A stretch of 33,175 bases of DNA, taken from the NCBI RefSeq assembly GCF_018619185.1, contig NZ_JAAXYC010000063.1, positions 1 to 33,175 of the forward strand, given 5' to 3'. The notes below the pieces were generated by a model, which worked only from the letters and a program-made list of their open reading frames with translations, made no database searches and was not told the DNA's origin. Each line of letters starts with the position of its first letter. Position 1 is the first letter of the stretch. The position numbers and the translations under genes were made by a program. The stretch is from Streptomyces sp. McG3. Its GTDB lineage: Bacteria; Actinomycetota; Actinomycetes; Streptomycetales; Streptomycetaceae. Below are positions 8,096-16,169 of this stretch, piece by piece.

Positions 8096-9240
8096 GAACG
8101 GCCGGCGTCCTGGTGGCGGGCGACGGGGCGGGCGCCGTCTGGCCGGGCGGCGGATGGGTGCTGTGGGCGGCCGGGGCCTGGGCGGTGTTCCTGGCCGCGC
8201 ACCTCGTCCTCAACGGCCGCTGGTGGTTCTGGCTGCTGCCCTCGCTGCTGCCGCCACCGGTGTTCGTCGCCCTGCCCGCACTGCTCCTGCCGCTCTCCTG
8301 GGCGACGGAGGACCTCACGGCCGCCGTCGTGGCGGGCGCGGCCCTGCTGCTCGGGGCCCGGCAGTCCGGCCTCGTGCCCGGCGCGCTCGTACGGGGGAAG
8401 CACCGCCCGCCGCCGCCGGACGGGGCGGTGCGCGTCGTGTCCTGGAACACCCAGCACTGGTGCCAGTCCACCGACCCCGGGCCCTTCTACGCCTTTCTGC
8501 GCGGGCTCGACGCCGACGTCTACCTCCTCCAGGAGTACCACCACGACGAGTTCGACGGCACGTACCGCCTGATCGACGACGAGCGGCGGCTGCGCGAGAC
8601 CTTCCCCGGCCACCGGGCCGTCATCGCCCGCGGCCTGATCACCCTGTCCCGGCTGAAGGTCGCCGCGACTGTCGAGACGGCCGCCCGCCGGACCCTGCGG
8701 GTGGACCTGGAGATGCCGGGTGACGGTCGGATTCTCGCCACCTTCAACGTCCACATCCCGGTACAGCTGCGACTCATCAGCCCGTTGCGCGCAGACTTCT
8801 ACCGCGCGGTCCGCTCCCGGGCCGCCGACCGGGCACGGGAGTACCGGGGACTCCTGGGGGACGTCGCCGGCTGCCCCCATCCGGCCCTGATCGCCGGGGA
8901 CTTCAACACCACCGCCGCGATCGGGGACGCCCGCCGCATCGCCCGCCTGGGCTCCGACGCGGTCGCCCTGTCCGGGCGCCTCTGCCCCACCTCCTGGCAG
9001 GCCCGTCCCGGCCTGCGCTGGTGGCGGCTGGACTGGGTGCTCACCACACCGGGCGCCCGGGTCCACCGCTACCGCTTCCGCGATCCGCACGGCCTGTCCG
9101 ACCACAGCGTCCAGGAGGTGTCCGTGTCGCTCGCCGAACCGGACCCCAGGACGACAACGGACTTCCGTATCCGCCACCACGACGAAGGAACCCACCATGC
9201 GTTACCGCTACCTGGGAAAGACCGGCCTGCGGGTCAGTGA
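8092..9240 (+). CDS. EEP family hydrolase with N-terminal membrane segments (second of two paralogues)
   Basis: A 382-residue paralogue of the protein at 5742-6941. Both have an N-terminal block of three membrane helices containing G-R-W-W, the P-G-A-L-(V/L)-R-G linker, SWNT and DVYLLQEY. Here the catalytic set looks complete: Asn119, Glu148, the His of FNVHIPV, Asp and Asn of AGDFNT, RLDWVL, and an intact S-D-H (Asp337/His338). The domain ends near residue 350; the last ~33 residues (Thr/His/Pro-rich) run across the start of the next gene and look like an unconserved tail. The GTG start overlaps the GT4 stop. Role as for the first copy: membrane-anchored phosphodiesterase or phosphatase, substrate unknown. 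Confidence 0.82.
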   Translation: MRTAGVLVAGDGAGAVWPGGGWVLWAAGAWAVFLAAHLVLNGRWWFWLLPSLLPPPVFVALPALLLPLSWATEDLTAAVVAGAALLLGARQSGLVPGALVRGKHRPPPPDGAVRVVSWNTQHWCQSTDPGPFYAFLRGLDADVYLLQEYHHDEFDGTYRLIDDERRLRETFPGHRAVIARGLITLSRLKVAATVETAARRTLRVDLEMPGDGRILATFNVHIPVQLRLISPLRADFYRAVRSRAADRAREYRGLLGDVAGCPHPALIAGDFNTTAAIGDARRIARLGSDAVALSGRLCPTSWQARPGLRWWRLDWVLTTPGARVHRYRFRDPHGLSDHSVQEVSVSLAEPDPRTTTDFRIRHHDEGTHHALPLPGKDRPAGQ

Positions 9241-10207
9241 ACTCTGCCTCGGCGCCATGACGTTCGGCCGCGAGGCCGACGAGACCACCAGCCACGCCCT
9301 GCTGGACCGCTTCACCGAGGCGGGCGGCACCTTCGTGGACACCGCCGACATCTACTCCGCCGGAGCCTCCGAGGAGATTCTCGGCCGTTGGCTGAAGAGA
9401 CAGCGCCGCGACGACGTGGTGATCGCCACCAAGGTGCGGTACGGCACGGGGGAGGGCCCCAACGACCGGGGCCTGGGCCGCAACCACCTGATCGCCGGGG
9501 TCGAGTCGAGCCTGCGCCGGCTGGGCACCGACCACATCGACCTCTACCAGGTGCATGCCTGGGACCCGGGCACCCCGCTGGAGGAGACCCTCGCCACCCT
9601 GGACGCCCTCGTCACCTCCGGGAAGGTGCGCTACATCGGGGCCAGCAACTTCTCCGGCTGGCAGCTCCAGAAGGCGGTCGACCTGAGCCGGGCCAACGGC
9701 TGGGAGCCCTTCACCGCCCTCCAGCCGCTCTACAACCTGCTGGACCGCTCCGCCGAGTGGGAGCTGATGGAGGTCAGCCGCAACGAGGGCCTGGGCGTCA
9801 TCCCGTGGAGCCCGCTGCGCGGCGGCTGGCTGAGCGGCGCGATCCGGCGCGGCACGGAGCGGCCGCCCACGGGCACCCGCGTGGAGACCGCCGAGCGGCT
9901 CGGCTGGGGCGAGTCGTGGAGCGCGTACGAGGGGGACGAGCGCACCTGGCGGGTGCTGGACGCCCTGCACGAGGTCGCCGGACGCACGGGCCTCGCGGTC
10001 CCGGTGCTGGCCCTCGCCTGGCTGCTGGGCCGGCCCGGGGTCACCGCCCCCATCGTGGGCGCCCGCACCCTTGAGCAGCTGGAGACCAACCTGGGCGCGG
10101 CGGACCTGGACCTCGACCCGGCCGACGCCGCCCTGCTGACCGCCGCGAGCGACCTGACCCTCCCGTACCCGTACAGCGTCATCGAGACCGACCCCGAGCT
10201 GCGCTGA
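9197..10207 (+). CDS. Aldo/keto reductase
   Basis: A 336-residue NADPH-dependent oxidoreductase of the aldo/keto reductase superfamily (TIM barrel). The catalytic tetrad is visible as Asp48 and Tyr53 (FVDTADIYSAG), Lys79 (VIATKVRYG) and His120 (DLYQVHAWD). The cofactor site appears as IVGARTLEQLETNL near the C-terminus. The family reduces aldehydes and ketones, including sugars. ATG 9197 has GAAGGA at 9183-9188. It begins 44 bases before the end of the preceding EEP gene, an unusually long overlap in a different frame. It may be the last gene of the envelope cluster or an independent gene that the cluster has run into. A strong hairpin follows its stop. Confidence 0.9.
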   Translation: MRYRYLGKTGLRVSELCLGAMTFGREADETTSHALLDRFTEAGGTFVDTADIYSAGASEEILGRWLKRQRRDDVVIATKVRYGTGEGPNDRGLGRNHLIAGVESSLRRLGTDHIDLYQVHAWDPGTPLEETLATLDALVTSGKVRYIGASNFSGWQLQKAVDLSRANGWEPFTALQPLYNLLDRSAEWELMEVSRNEGLGVIPWSPLRGGWLSGAIRRGTERPPTGTRVETAERLGWGESWSAYEGDERTWRVLDALHEVAGRTGLAVPVLALAWLLGRPGVTAPIVGARTLEQLETNLGAADLDLDPADAALLTAASDLTLPYPYSVIETDPELR

Positions 10208-10229
10208 CGCACCCCGCGTGACCGAAAAC

Positions 10230-10268
10230 GGGCGGTGGCCCGGGGAGCTCGTCCCCGGGCCACCGCCC
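10230..10268. terminator. Bidirectional hairpin terminator between aldo/keto reductase and dasR
   Basis: A perfect 17-bp stem (GGGCGGTGGCCCGGGGA at 10230-10246 with its complement at 10252-10268) closes a 5-base loop. It lies between two converging genes. There is no T-run, as is usual for Streptomyces hairpin terminators. Confidence 0.85.
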
Positions 10269-10297
10269 TGTGCGTACCGCGTCGTTCGTGGTGGTGC

Positions 10298-11062
10298 TCA
10301 GTCCGTCGGCCGCTTCAGGCGGGCCACGAACTTGTAGCGGTCGCCCCGGTACACCGAGCGCACCCACTCCACCGGTTCGCCCTGGCCGTCCACCGAATGG
10401 CGGGACAGCATGAGCATCGGCAGCCCCACGTCGGTGCCCAGCAGCCCCGCCTCGCGCGGGGTGGCGAGCGAGGTCTCGATGGTCTCCTCCGCCTCGGCGA
10501 GGCGCACGTCGTACACCTCGGCGAGCGCGGTGTAGAGCGAGGTGTACTTCACCAGCGAACGGCGCAGCGCCGGGAAGCGTTTGGCCGAAAGGTGCGTGGT
10601 CTCGATCGCCATCGGCTCCCCGCTGGCGAGCCGCAGCCGCTCGATGCGCAGCACCCGGCCGCCCGTCGAGATGTCCAGCAGACCGGCGAGCGTGTCGTCC
10701 GCCGTCACATAGCCGATGTCCAGCAGTTGGGACGTTGGCTCCAGTCCCTGGGCGCGCATGTCCTCGGTGTACGAGGTGAGCTGGAGGGCCTGGGAGACCT
10801 TCGGCTTGGCGACGAAGGTGCCCTTGCCCTGGATGCGTTCCAGCCGGCCCTCGACGACCAGTTCCTGGAGGGCCTGGCGCACGGTGGTGCGTGAGGTGTC
10901 GAACTCGGCCGCCAGGGTGCGTTCGGGCGGCACGGGGGTGCCGGGCGGCAGGGTGTCCGTCATGTCGAGGAGATGCCGCTTGAGCCGGTAGTACTTCGGT
11001 ACGCGCGCTGTGCGCGTACCGGCACCGGTCTCGCTCCCCGTACTGCCCCCGTCGGCGCCCAT
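10298..11062 (-). CDS. dasR: DasR, GntR/HutC-family regulator of aminosugar use
   Basis: A 254-residue regulator. The winged helix (residues ~20-88) reads RVPKYYRLKRHLLDM, then PPERTLAAEFDTSRTTVRQALQELVVEGRLERIQGKGTFV. The C-terminal UTRA effector domain runs from about residue 100 to the end. I recognise it as DasR: in S. coelicolor it represses chitin and N-acetylglucosamine uptake genes and links nutrient state to development and antibiotic production, with GlcNAc-6-P/GlcN-6-P as effectors. I chose ATG 11062 because GGAAGG precedes it by 6 bases and the length then equals the known 254 residues; a longer frame from GTG 11134 is less likely. It faces dasA across a 280-bp region with dre operators, so it probably controls dasA and may control itself. 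Confidence 0.95.
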   Translation of the reverse strand: MGADGGSTGSETGAGTRTARVPKYYRLKRHLLDMTDTLPPGTPVPPERTLAAEFDTSRTTVRQALQELVVEGRLERIQGKGTFVAKPKVSQALQLTSYTEDMRAQGLEPTSQLLDIGYVTADDTLAGLLDISTGGRVLRIERLRLASGEPMAIETTHLSAKRFPALRRSLVKYTSLYTALAEVYDVRLAEAEETIETSLATPREAGLLGTDVGLPMLMLSRHSVDGQGEPVEWVRSVYRGDRYKFVARLKRPTD

Positions 11063-11220
11063 GGCCCGCCTTCCCGACTGCTGCGTTGCTGCCGTCACCG
11101 GCTCCTCCGTCTGTCGCGGCTCACATGGTGGCACGGTCCGGTCACGGGTCGTCGCCCTCCCTCAAGGTGTCGGTCCTATAACGGACGCGAGTGCACTTCT
11201 TATACACCCTTGACACCCCT

Positions 11221-11236
11221 AAAGGTCTAGGCCAAG
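11221..11236. promoter_or_regulatory. Second, weaker dre-like DasR operator upstream of dasA
   Basis: AAAGGTCTAGGCCAAG keeps the core GGTCTAGxCCA of the DasR-responsive element (consensus ACTGGTCTAGACCACT, from memory) with 11 of 16 matches. It lies 9 bases from the stronger site, 5' of it on the dasA strand. A TTGACA lies just upstream at 11210-11215, but I found no convincing -10 at the right spacing. Confidence 0.5.
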
Positions 11237-11244
11237 CTCCCGGT

Positions 11245-11260
11245 ACTGGTCTAAACCATT
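11245..11260. promoter_or_regulatory. dre: DasR operator upstream of dasA
   Basis: ACTGGTCTAAACCATT matches the DasR-responsive element consensus ACTGGTCTAGACCACT at 13-14 of 16 positions, and closely resembles the site known before dasA in S. coelicolor. It ends 82 bases before the dasA start and about 180 bases from dasR. A further half site (CTGGTCT on the minus strand, about 11262-11269) follows. Confidence 0.9.
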
Positions 11261-11342
11261 AAAGACCAGGTCCAGCCCCAGCAGAACTCGTCGAATGTCT
11301 TCGCGGTGGGTGGGGTTGCAGCATCCCTGAGGAGGGTTTGAC

Positions 11343-12641
11343 GTGAAGCGCAAGCTCATCGTGGCTATTGGTGTCGCGGGCATGTTGGTTTCGATCGCGG
11401 CGTGTGGTTCGGGTGACAAGGAGTCGTCCACGGACCCGAAGGACCGTAAGGAAGACCTGACCGTCTGGCTCATGGGCGAGGCCCAGTCCACCTGGCCGGA
11501 GCTGGTCAAGGACGTCAACGCCGAGTTCAACAAGAAGTACCCGGGCGTCAAGGTCAAGGTTCAGTACCAGCAGTGGGCCGACAAGGTCAAGAAGCTGGAC
11601 ACCTCCCTCGGTGGCGACAAATTCCCGGACGTCGTGGAACTCGGCAATACCGAGACCATGCAGTACATCCTCAATGGTGCGCTCGGAGAAATCGACCCCA
11701 AGAAGTACGAGAACTCGGACACCTGGATCAAGGGTCTGAAGGACACGTGCTCCTTCGAGGGCAAGACGTACTGCGTTCCTTACTACGCCAGCGCCCGTCT
11801 GGCCGTGTACAACAAGGACATGCTGAAGGCCGGCACCGGCAGCGACGCCCTCCCGCAGACCGAGACCGAGTTCCTCGCCGCGATGGACAAGGTCTCCGCC
11901 GAGCTGGGCAAGAAGGACAAGCGCGCCTCCTCCCTCTACTTCCCGGGCCGCTACTGGTACGCCGCGATGTCCTACGTCGCCGCCTACGGTGGCCAGATAG
12001 CGTCGTACGACGAGGGCAGCAAGGAGTGGAAGGCCGCTCTGTCCACCCCGGAGGCCCAGAAGGGCATCCAGCACTACGTCGACCTGGTCAAGAAGTACAA
12101 CAAGGCCGACGTGACGAAGGACGAGCAGGACCACGCCAACGTCATGGCCAACGAGAAGGCCGCGGTCATCTACGGCCAGGCCTGGGAGGCCGGCAGCGTC
12201 ACCACGGGCGAGAACGGCAACCCGAAGCTCGAGGGCAAGATCGCCACGGCCGGTATGCCCGGCCCCGAGGGCAAGGCCCTCCCGTCCTTCATCGGCGGCT
12301 CGGACCTCGCCACGATCTCCAAGTCGAAGATCCAGGACCTCGGCGAGGAGTGGATCTCCCTCTTCACCAACGCGAAGTCCATGGAGGTCCTCGCGTCGAA
12401 GAACATCCTCCCCAACAACGAGAAGCAGCTTGAGCCGCTGAAGGCGAAGCCGGAGACCGCCGCCATCGCCAACGCGGTGCCGGACGCCTGGTTCACGCCG
12501 ATCGCGCCGGGCTGGGCCTCCGTGGAGAAGGAGGAGATCCTCCAGAACATGCTCCTGGAGATCGTCAAGGGCTCCTCTGTCGCCGACGCCACCAAGAAGG
12601 CCGACGAGAAGATCAACGCGCTGATCAACAAGGAATCCTGA
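11343..12641 (+). CDS. dasA: DasA, N,N'-diacetylchitobiose-binding lipoprotein of the DasABC transporter
   Basis: A 432-residue family 1 extracellular solute-binding protein. A lipoprotein signal peptide (positively charged start, hydrophobic core, lipobox SIAAC with Cys21) anchors it outside the membrane. The mature part has the SBP hallmarks LTVWLMGEAQSTWPELVKDVNAEFNKKYPG at its start and PDVVELGNTETMQYILNGAL. In Streptomyces DasA binds N,N'-diacetylchitobiose for import through DasB-DasC, with the shared ATPase MsiK supplying energy. GTG 11343 is preceded by GGAGGG at 11331-11336. It is led by two dre sites and so should be repressed by DasR. A hairpin follows the gene. The first 30 codons use several codons rare in Streptomyces (ATT, GGT, TTG, GTT), unlike the rest. 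Confidence 0.95.
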   Translation: MKRKLIVAIGVAGMLVSIAACGSGDKESSTDPKDRKEDLTVWLMGEAQSTWPELVKDVNAEFNKKYPGVKVKVQYQQWADKVKKLDTSLGGDKFPDVVELGNTETMQYILNGALGEIDPKKYENSDTWIKGLKDTCSFEGKTYCVPYYASARLAVYNKDMLKAGTGSDALPQTETEFLAAMDKVSAELGKKDKRASSLYFPGRYWYAAMSYVAAYGGQIASYDEGSKEWKAALSTPEAQKGIQHYVDLVKKYNKADVTKDEQDHANVMANEKAAVIYGQAWEAGSVTTGENGNPKLEGKIATAGMPGPEGKALPSFIGGSDLATISKSKIQDLGEEWISLFTNAKSMEVLASKNILPNNEKQLEPLKAKPETAAIANAVPDAWFTPIAPGWASVEKEEILQNMLLEIVKGSSVADATKKADEKINALINKES

Positions 12642-12659
12642 CCTTCCGATCGCCAGGCA

Positions 12660-12685
12660 GGGGCCCGGCGCCAGCGCCGGGCCCC
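12660..12685 (+). terminator. Intra-operon hairpin between dasA and dasB (attenuator or mRNA stabiliser)
   Basis: A perfect 12-bp GC stem (GGGGCCCGGCGC at 12660-12671 with GCGCCGGGCCCC at 12674-12685) around two bases, so the real loop is larger. It lies in the 116-bp gap between dasA and dasB. A hairpin here fits the usual need for more binding protein than permease, either by partial termination or by protecting the dasA 3' end. Confidence 0.75.
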
Positions 12686-12757
12686 CGCTCCTTTCCCCGC
12701 AAGTGAACGCCGTGAATTCCGGGGCCCGCCCCGGACCCGCGATGGAAGGTCAGCCAC

Positions 12758-13765
12758 GTGTCTGCCGCTGATACCAAGGCCGCCGGGCCGCCGGTCCCCG
12801 TACCACCCGACCCGCAGGCGACCGGGAAGTCGTCCTCCCACGACGATGCGCCCCGGGTGCAGAAGAGGAAGCGGAAGAAGGGTGAACTCCTCCCCTATTT
12901 CCTGATCCTCCCGGCGATCGTGGCGATCGCCGCCGTCTACCTCTACCCGCTCGGCAAGACGGTCGTCATGTCCTTCCAGGACATGGGCCGCCGTGAGCTG
13001 TGGTCCGGAGAACCGGCCCCCTGGGTCGGCTTCGAGCAGTTCACCAACATCCTCGGCGACTCCGAGTTCTGGTGGGTCACCTTCCGCACCGTCGTCTTCA
13101 TGGTCATCTGCGTGACGCTGACCATGGGACTCGGGCTGCTGGTCGCCCTGCTGATGCGCAAGCTCTCCACCTGGGTCCGGCTGGTGCTCACCGCCTGCCT
13201 CGTCGCCGCCTGGTCGATGCCGCTGATGGTGGCCGCCTCGATCTTCCGGTTCATGGCCGACTCCGACTACGGCCTGATCAACACCCTGATCGCCAAGGTC
13301 GTCGGCGAGGACTGGCTCGGACACAACTGGTACCTCGACCCGATCCAGGGCTTCGGCATCATCACCCTGCTGGTCGTCTGGGGCGCCATCCCGTTCGTCG
13401 TCGTCACCCTGTACGCCGCTCTCACCCAGGTCCCCCAGGAGCTGGAGGAGGCCGCGGCCCTCGACGGCGCCAGTGCGTACGGCATCTACAAGTTCGTCAC
13501 CTGGCCGGTCATCAAGCCGGTCTTCACCATGGTCGCCACTCTCTCGGTGATCTGGGACTTCAACGTCTTCGGCCAGATCTGGCTGCTGCGCGGCAACAAG
13601 CCCGAGCCCGAGTACGAGACCCTCGGCCTCTACTCCTACTCCAAGGCGTTCGAGTCCACCTCCTTCAGCCAGGGCACCGCGATCGCCCTGATCACGGTGC
13701 TGCTGCTGTCCGGCGTGGCCGTGTACTACCTGCGCCAGCTCATGAAGACGGGAGAGGTCGAATGA
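12758..13765 (+). CDS. dasB: DasB, ABC sugar transporter permease
   Basis: A 335-residue MalF-type permease. A polar N-terminus of about 45 residues precedes six predicted membrane segments, starting at LLPYFLILPAIVAIAAVYLY. The cytoplasmic EAA loop that docks the ATPase is EELEEAAALDGASAYGIYKF near residue 230. It pairs with DasC to form the diacetylchitobiose channel. GTG 12758 has GGAAGG about 8 bases before it. It is separated from dasA by a hairpin and joined to dasC by an ATGA overlap. No ATPase gene is present in the window. Confidence 0.93.
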   Translation: MSAADTKAAGPPVPVPPDPQATGKSSSHDDAPRVQKRKRKKGELLPYFLILPAIVAIAAVYLYPLGKTVVMSFQDMGRRELWSGEPAPWVGFEQFTNILGDSEFWWVTFRTVVFMVICVTLTMGLGLLVALLMRKLSTWVRLVLTACLVAAWSMPLMVAASIFRFMADSDYGLINTLIAKVVGEDWLGHNWYLDPIQGFGIITLLVVWGAIPFVVVTLYAALTQVPQELEEAAALDGASAYGIYKFVTWPVIKPVFTMVATLSVIWDFNVFGQIWLLRGNKPEPEYETLGLYSYSKAFESTSFSQGTAIALITVLLLSGVAVYYLRQLMKTGEVE

Positions 13766-14625
13766 GCAGCTCGACCCAGACGACACAGGCGCTGCGGCCC
13801 GACCGCAAGAAGAGCCGGCTGCACTTCGACCTCATAGGCCTCGGCATCGCCCTGGTCATGGTCTTCCCGGTCTACTGGCTGGTCATCAGCGCCCTGCGGC
13901 CCAACCGGGAGATCCGCAGCTACGACCAGACCCTGTGGCCCACGTCGATCACGTTCGACAACTTCGTCCGGGCCACGGAGCAGCCGAACTTCGGCACCGC
14001 CATCCAGTCCAGCCTGATCGTCGCGGTCACCGCGGTGGTCGGCGGCATGATCATCGCGACCCTGGCGGCCCTGGCGATCGGCCGGTTCCGGTTCTTCGGC
14101 CGCAAGGCCCTGGTCCTGATCATGATCCTGGTCCAGATGCTGCCCCCGACGGCGATGCTCATCCCGATCTACGCCCAGCTCAACGCGATGGGCGGGATCG
14201 ACGAGTACTGGGGCCTGATCGTCGTCTACCTGGTCTCCACGCTGCCCTTCGCCACCATCATGATCCGCGGCTTCGTCGTGAACATCCCGGTGGAGCTGGA
14301 GGAGTCCGCGATGGTGGACGGGTGCACCCGCTTCCAGGCCTTCCGTCGGGTGATCTTCCCGCTGCTCGCCCCCGGGCTGGCCGCCGCGTCGATCTTCGCC
14401 CTGGTGAACGCGTGGAACGAGTACCTCTTCGCGTACATCCTGATCAACGACAACTCCAAGTACACGCTGAACGTATGGCTGATGACGTTCACGACCGAGC
14501 GCGGAACGGACTACGGCGCCCTCATGGCGGCGTCGACCATGATCGCCATCCCTGTCGTCGTGTTCTTCATGATCATCCAGAAGAAGATGGCCGCAGGCCT
14601 CACTTCCGGCGCTGTGAAGGGATAG
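13762..14625 (+). CDS. dasC: DasC, ABC sugar transporter permease
   Basis: A 287-residue MalG-type permease with six membrane segments, the first being LIGLGIALVMVFPVYWLVIS. The EAA loop is ELEESAMVDGCTRFQAFRRV (near residue 186), two substitutions from the usual EAA pattern but typical for MalG-type subunits. It completes the transmembrane channel with DasB. ATG 13762 overlaps the dasB stop. The next gene starts 9 bases after its stop, so dasB, dasC and the glycosidase form one tight unit. Confidence 0.93.
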   Translation: MSSSTQTTQALRPDRKKSRLHFDLIGLGIALVMVFPVYWLVISALRPNREIRSYDQTLWPTSITFDNFVRATEQPNFGTAIQSSLIVAVTAVVGGMIIATLAALAIGRFRFFGRKALVLIMILVQMLPPTAMLIPIYAQLNAMGGIDEYWGLIVVYLVSTLPFATIMIRGFVVNIPVELEESAMVDGCTRFQAFRRVIFPLLAPGLAAASIFALVNAWNEYLFAYILINDNSKYTLNVWLMTFTTERGTDYGALMAASTMIAIPVVVFFMIIQKKMAAGLTSGAVKG

Positions 14626-14634
14626 TGCGGGCCC

Positions 14635-16164
14635 ATGACCACCCTCGTTTCCACCACGGACACCGTGACGCGCGACGCGCTCGCCGTGCTCCAGCCCGGT
14701 TTCACCGGCACCACCGCCCCGGACTGGCTGCTGCGCCGCGTCGGTGAAGGCCTCGCCTCGGTCGGCCTGTTCGGCCGCAACATCACCTCGCCCGAACAGC
14801 TCACCGCCCTCACCGAGCGGCTGCGCTCCGAGCGGGAGGACGTCCTCGTCGCCATCGACGAGGAGGGCGGCGACGTGACCCGCCTGGAGGTCACGCACGG
14901 CTCCTCCTTCCCCGGCAACCTGGCCCTCGGCTCGGTGGACGACGTCCACCTCACCCGGGCCGTCGCCCAGGAGCTCGGTCGCCGGCTCGCCGAGTGCGGC
15001 GTCAACCTCAACTGGGCGCCGTCCGCCGACGTCAACTCCAACCCGGGCAACCCGGTCATCGGCGTGCGCTCCTTCGGCGCCGACACCCGCCTGGTCGCCC
15101 GGCACACCGCCGCGTACATCGAGGGGCTCCAGGCCGCCGGCGTCGCCGCCTGCACCAAGCACTTCCCCGGGCACGGCGACACCGCGGTCGACTCGCACCT
15201 GGCGCTGCCCCGCATCGATGTGGACCTCGACACCCTGCACGCCCGTGAACTGGTGCCTTTCCGGGCGGCCATCGCCGCGGGTTCCAAATCGGTTATGAGC
15301 GCGCATATCCTGCTTCCCGCGCTCGACCCGGACCGTCCGGCGACCCTGAGCCCGCAGATCCTCACCGGTCTGCTGCGCCAGGAGCTGGGCTACGACGGCC
15401 TCATCGTCACCGACGCCGTGGAGATGGACGCCATCGCCGGTACGTACGGCATCGAGCGCGGGTCCGTCCTCGCCCTCGCGGCGGGCGCCGACGCCATCTG
15501 TGTGGGCGGCGGCCTGGCCGACGAGGAGACGGTGCTGCGGCTGCGCGACGCCCTCGTCGCGGCCGTGCGCAGCGGGGACCTGACCGAGGAGCGGCTCGCC
15601 GACGCGGCCGCCCGTGTACGAGCCCTGGCGTCCTGGACGCAGAGGGCCCGGGGGGATGTCCCGGAGCCGGGCGCGGCAGTGCAGGAGGGGACCGCGCCCG
15701 GCACCGGAGTCAGCTCCGACATCGGTCTGGTCGCCGCCCGCCGCGCGGTCCGGGTGACCGGCTCCGGCGACCGGCTGACCGGGGCGGCGTACGTCGCCTC
15801 GTTCAGCGCGGTGGCGAACATCGCGGTCGGCGACGAGACCCCGTGGGGCATCGCCGCCGAGCTGGGCAGGATCCTGCCCGGCACCGGCACGGACACCTAC
15901 ACCGACCAGAGCGCCGCCCCGGCGGACGCGATCCTGGCGGCGGCGGGGGAGCGGCGCATCGTCGCCGTGGTCCGCGACGAGCACCGGCACGCCTGGATGG
16001 GCGCCGCGCTCGACGCACTGCTGGCGGCCCGCCCGGACACGATCGTGGTCGAGATGGGCCTGCCCCAGTCGGACCCGCGCGGCTCGCTGCACATAGCGAC
16101 CCACGGAGCGGCCCGGGTCTGCGGCCTGGCAGCAGCGGAAGCAGTCACCGGCACGAAGGCCTGA
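14635..16164 (+). CDS. dasD: DasD, family GH3 beta-N-acetylglucosaminidase (cytoplasmic)
   Basis: A 509-residue glycoside hydrolase family 3 protein of the NagZ type. The signature KHFPGHGD (Lys175-Asp182) carries the His used as acid/base in this subfamily, and the nucleophile is Asp260 in VTDAVEMD. Ile-Asp-Glu-Glu-Gly-Gly-x-V (AIDEEGGDV) is also typical. There is no signal peptide, so it acts inside the cell, where it should split imported diacetylchitobiose into GlcNAc. The TIM barrel ends near residue 330 and is followed by a second, alpha/beta C-terminal domain. It is translated with dasC (9-bp gap). Its 3' end faces nagB. Confidence 0.9.
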   Translation: MTTLVSTTDTVTRDALAVLQPGFTGTTAPDWLLRRVGEGLASVGLFGRNITSPEQLTALTERLRSEREDVLVAIDEEGGDVTRLEVTHGSSFPGNLALGSVDDVHLTRAVAQELGRRLAECGVNLNWAPSADVNSNPGNPVIGVRSFGADTRLVARHTAAYIEGLQAAGVAACTKHFPGHGDTAVDSHLALPRIDVDLDTLHARELVPFRAAIAAGSKSVMSAHILLPALDPDRPATLSPQILTGLLRQELGYDGLIVTDAVEMDAIAGTYGIERGSVLALAAGADAICVGGGLADEETVLRLRDALVAAVRSGDLTEERLADAAARVRALASWTQRARGDVPEPGAAVQEGTAPGTGVSSDIGLVAARRAVRVTGSGDRLTGAAYVASFSAVANIAVGDETPWGIAAELGRILPGTGTDTYTDQSAAPADAILAAAGERRIVAVVRDEHRHAWMGAALDALLAARPDTIVVEMGLPQSDPRGSLHIATHGAARVCGLAAAEAVTGTKA

Positions 16165-16169
16165 CGGCT

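Noticed and set aside
11063..11134. A longer N-terminus for DasR from GTG 11134.
   Set aside because: The internal ATG 11062 has a proper ribosome site and gives the 254-residue length known for DasR.
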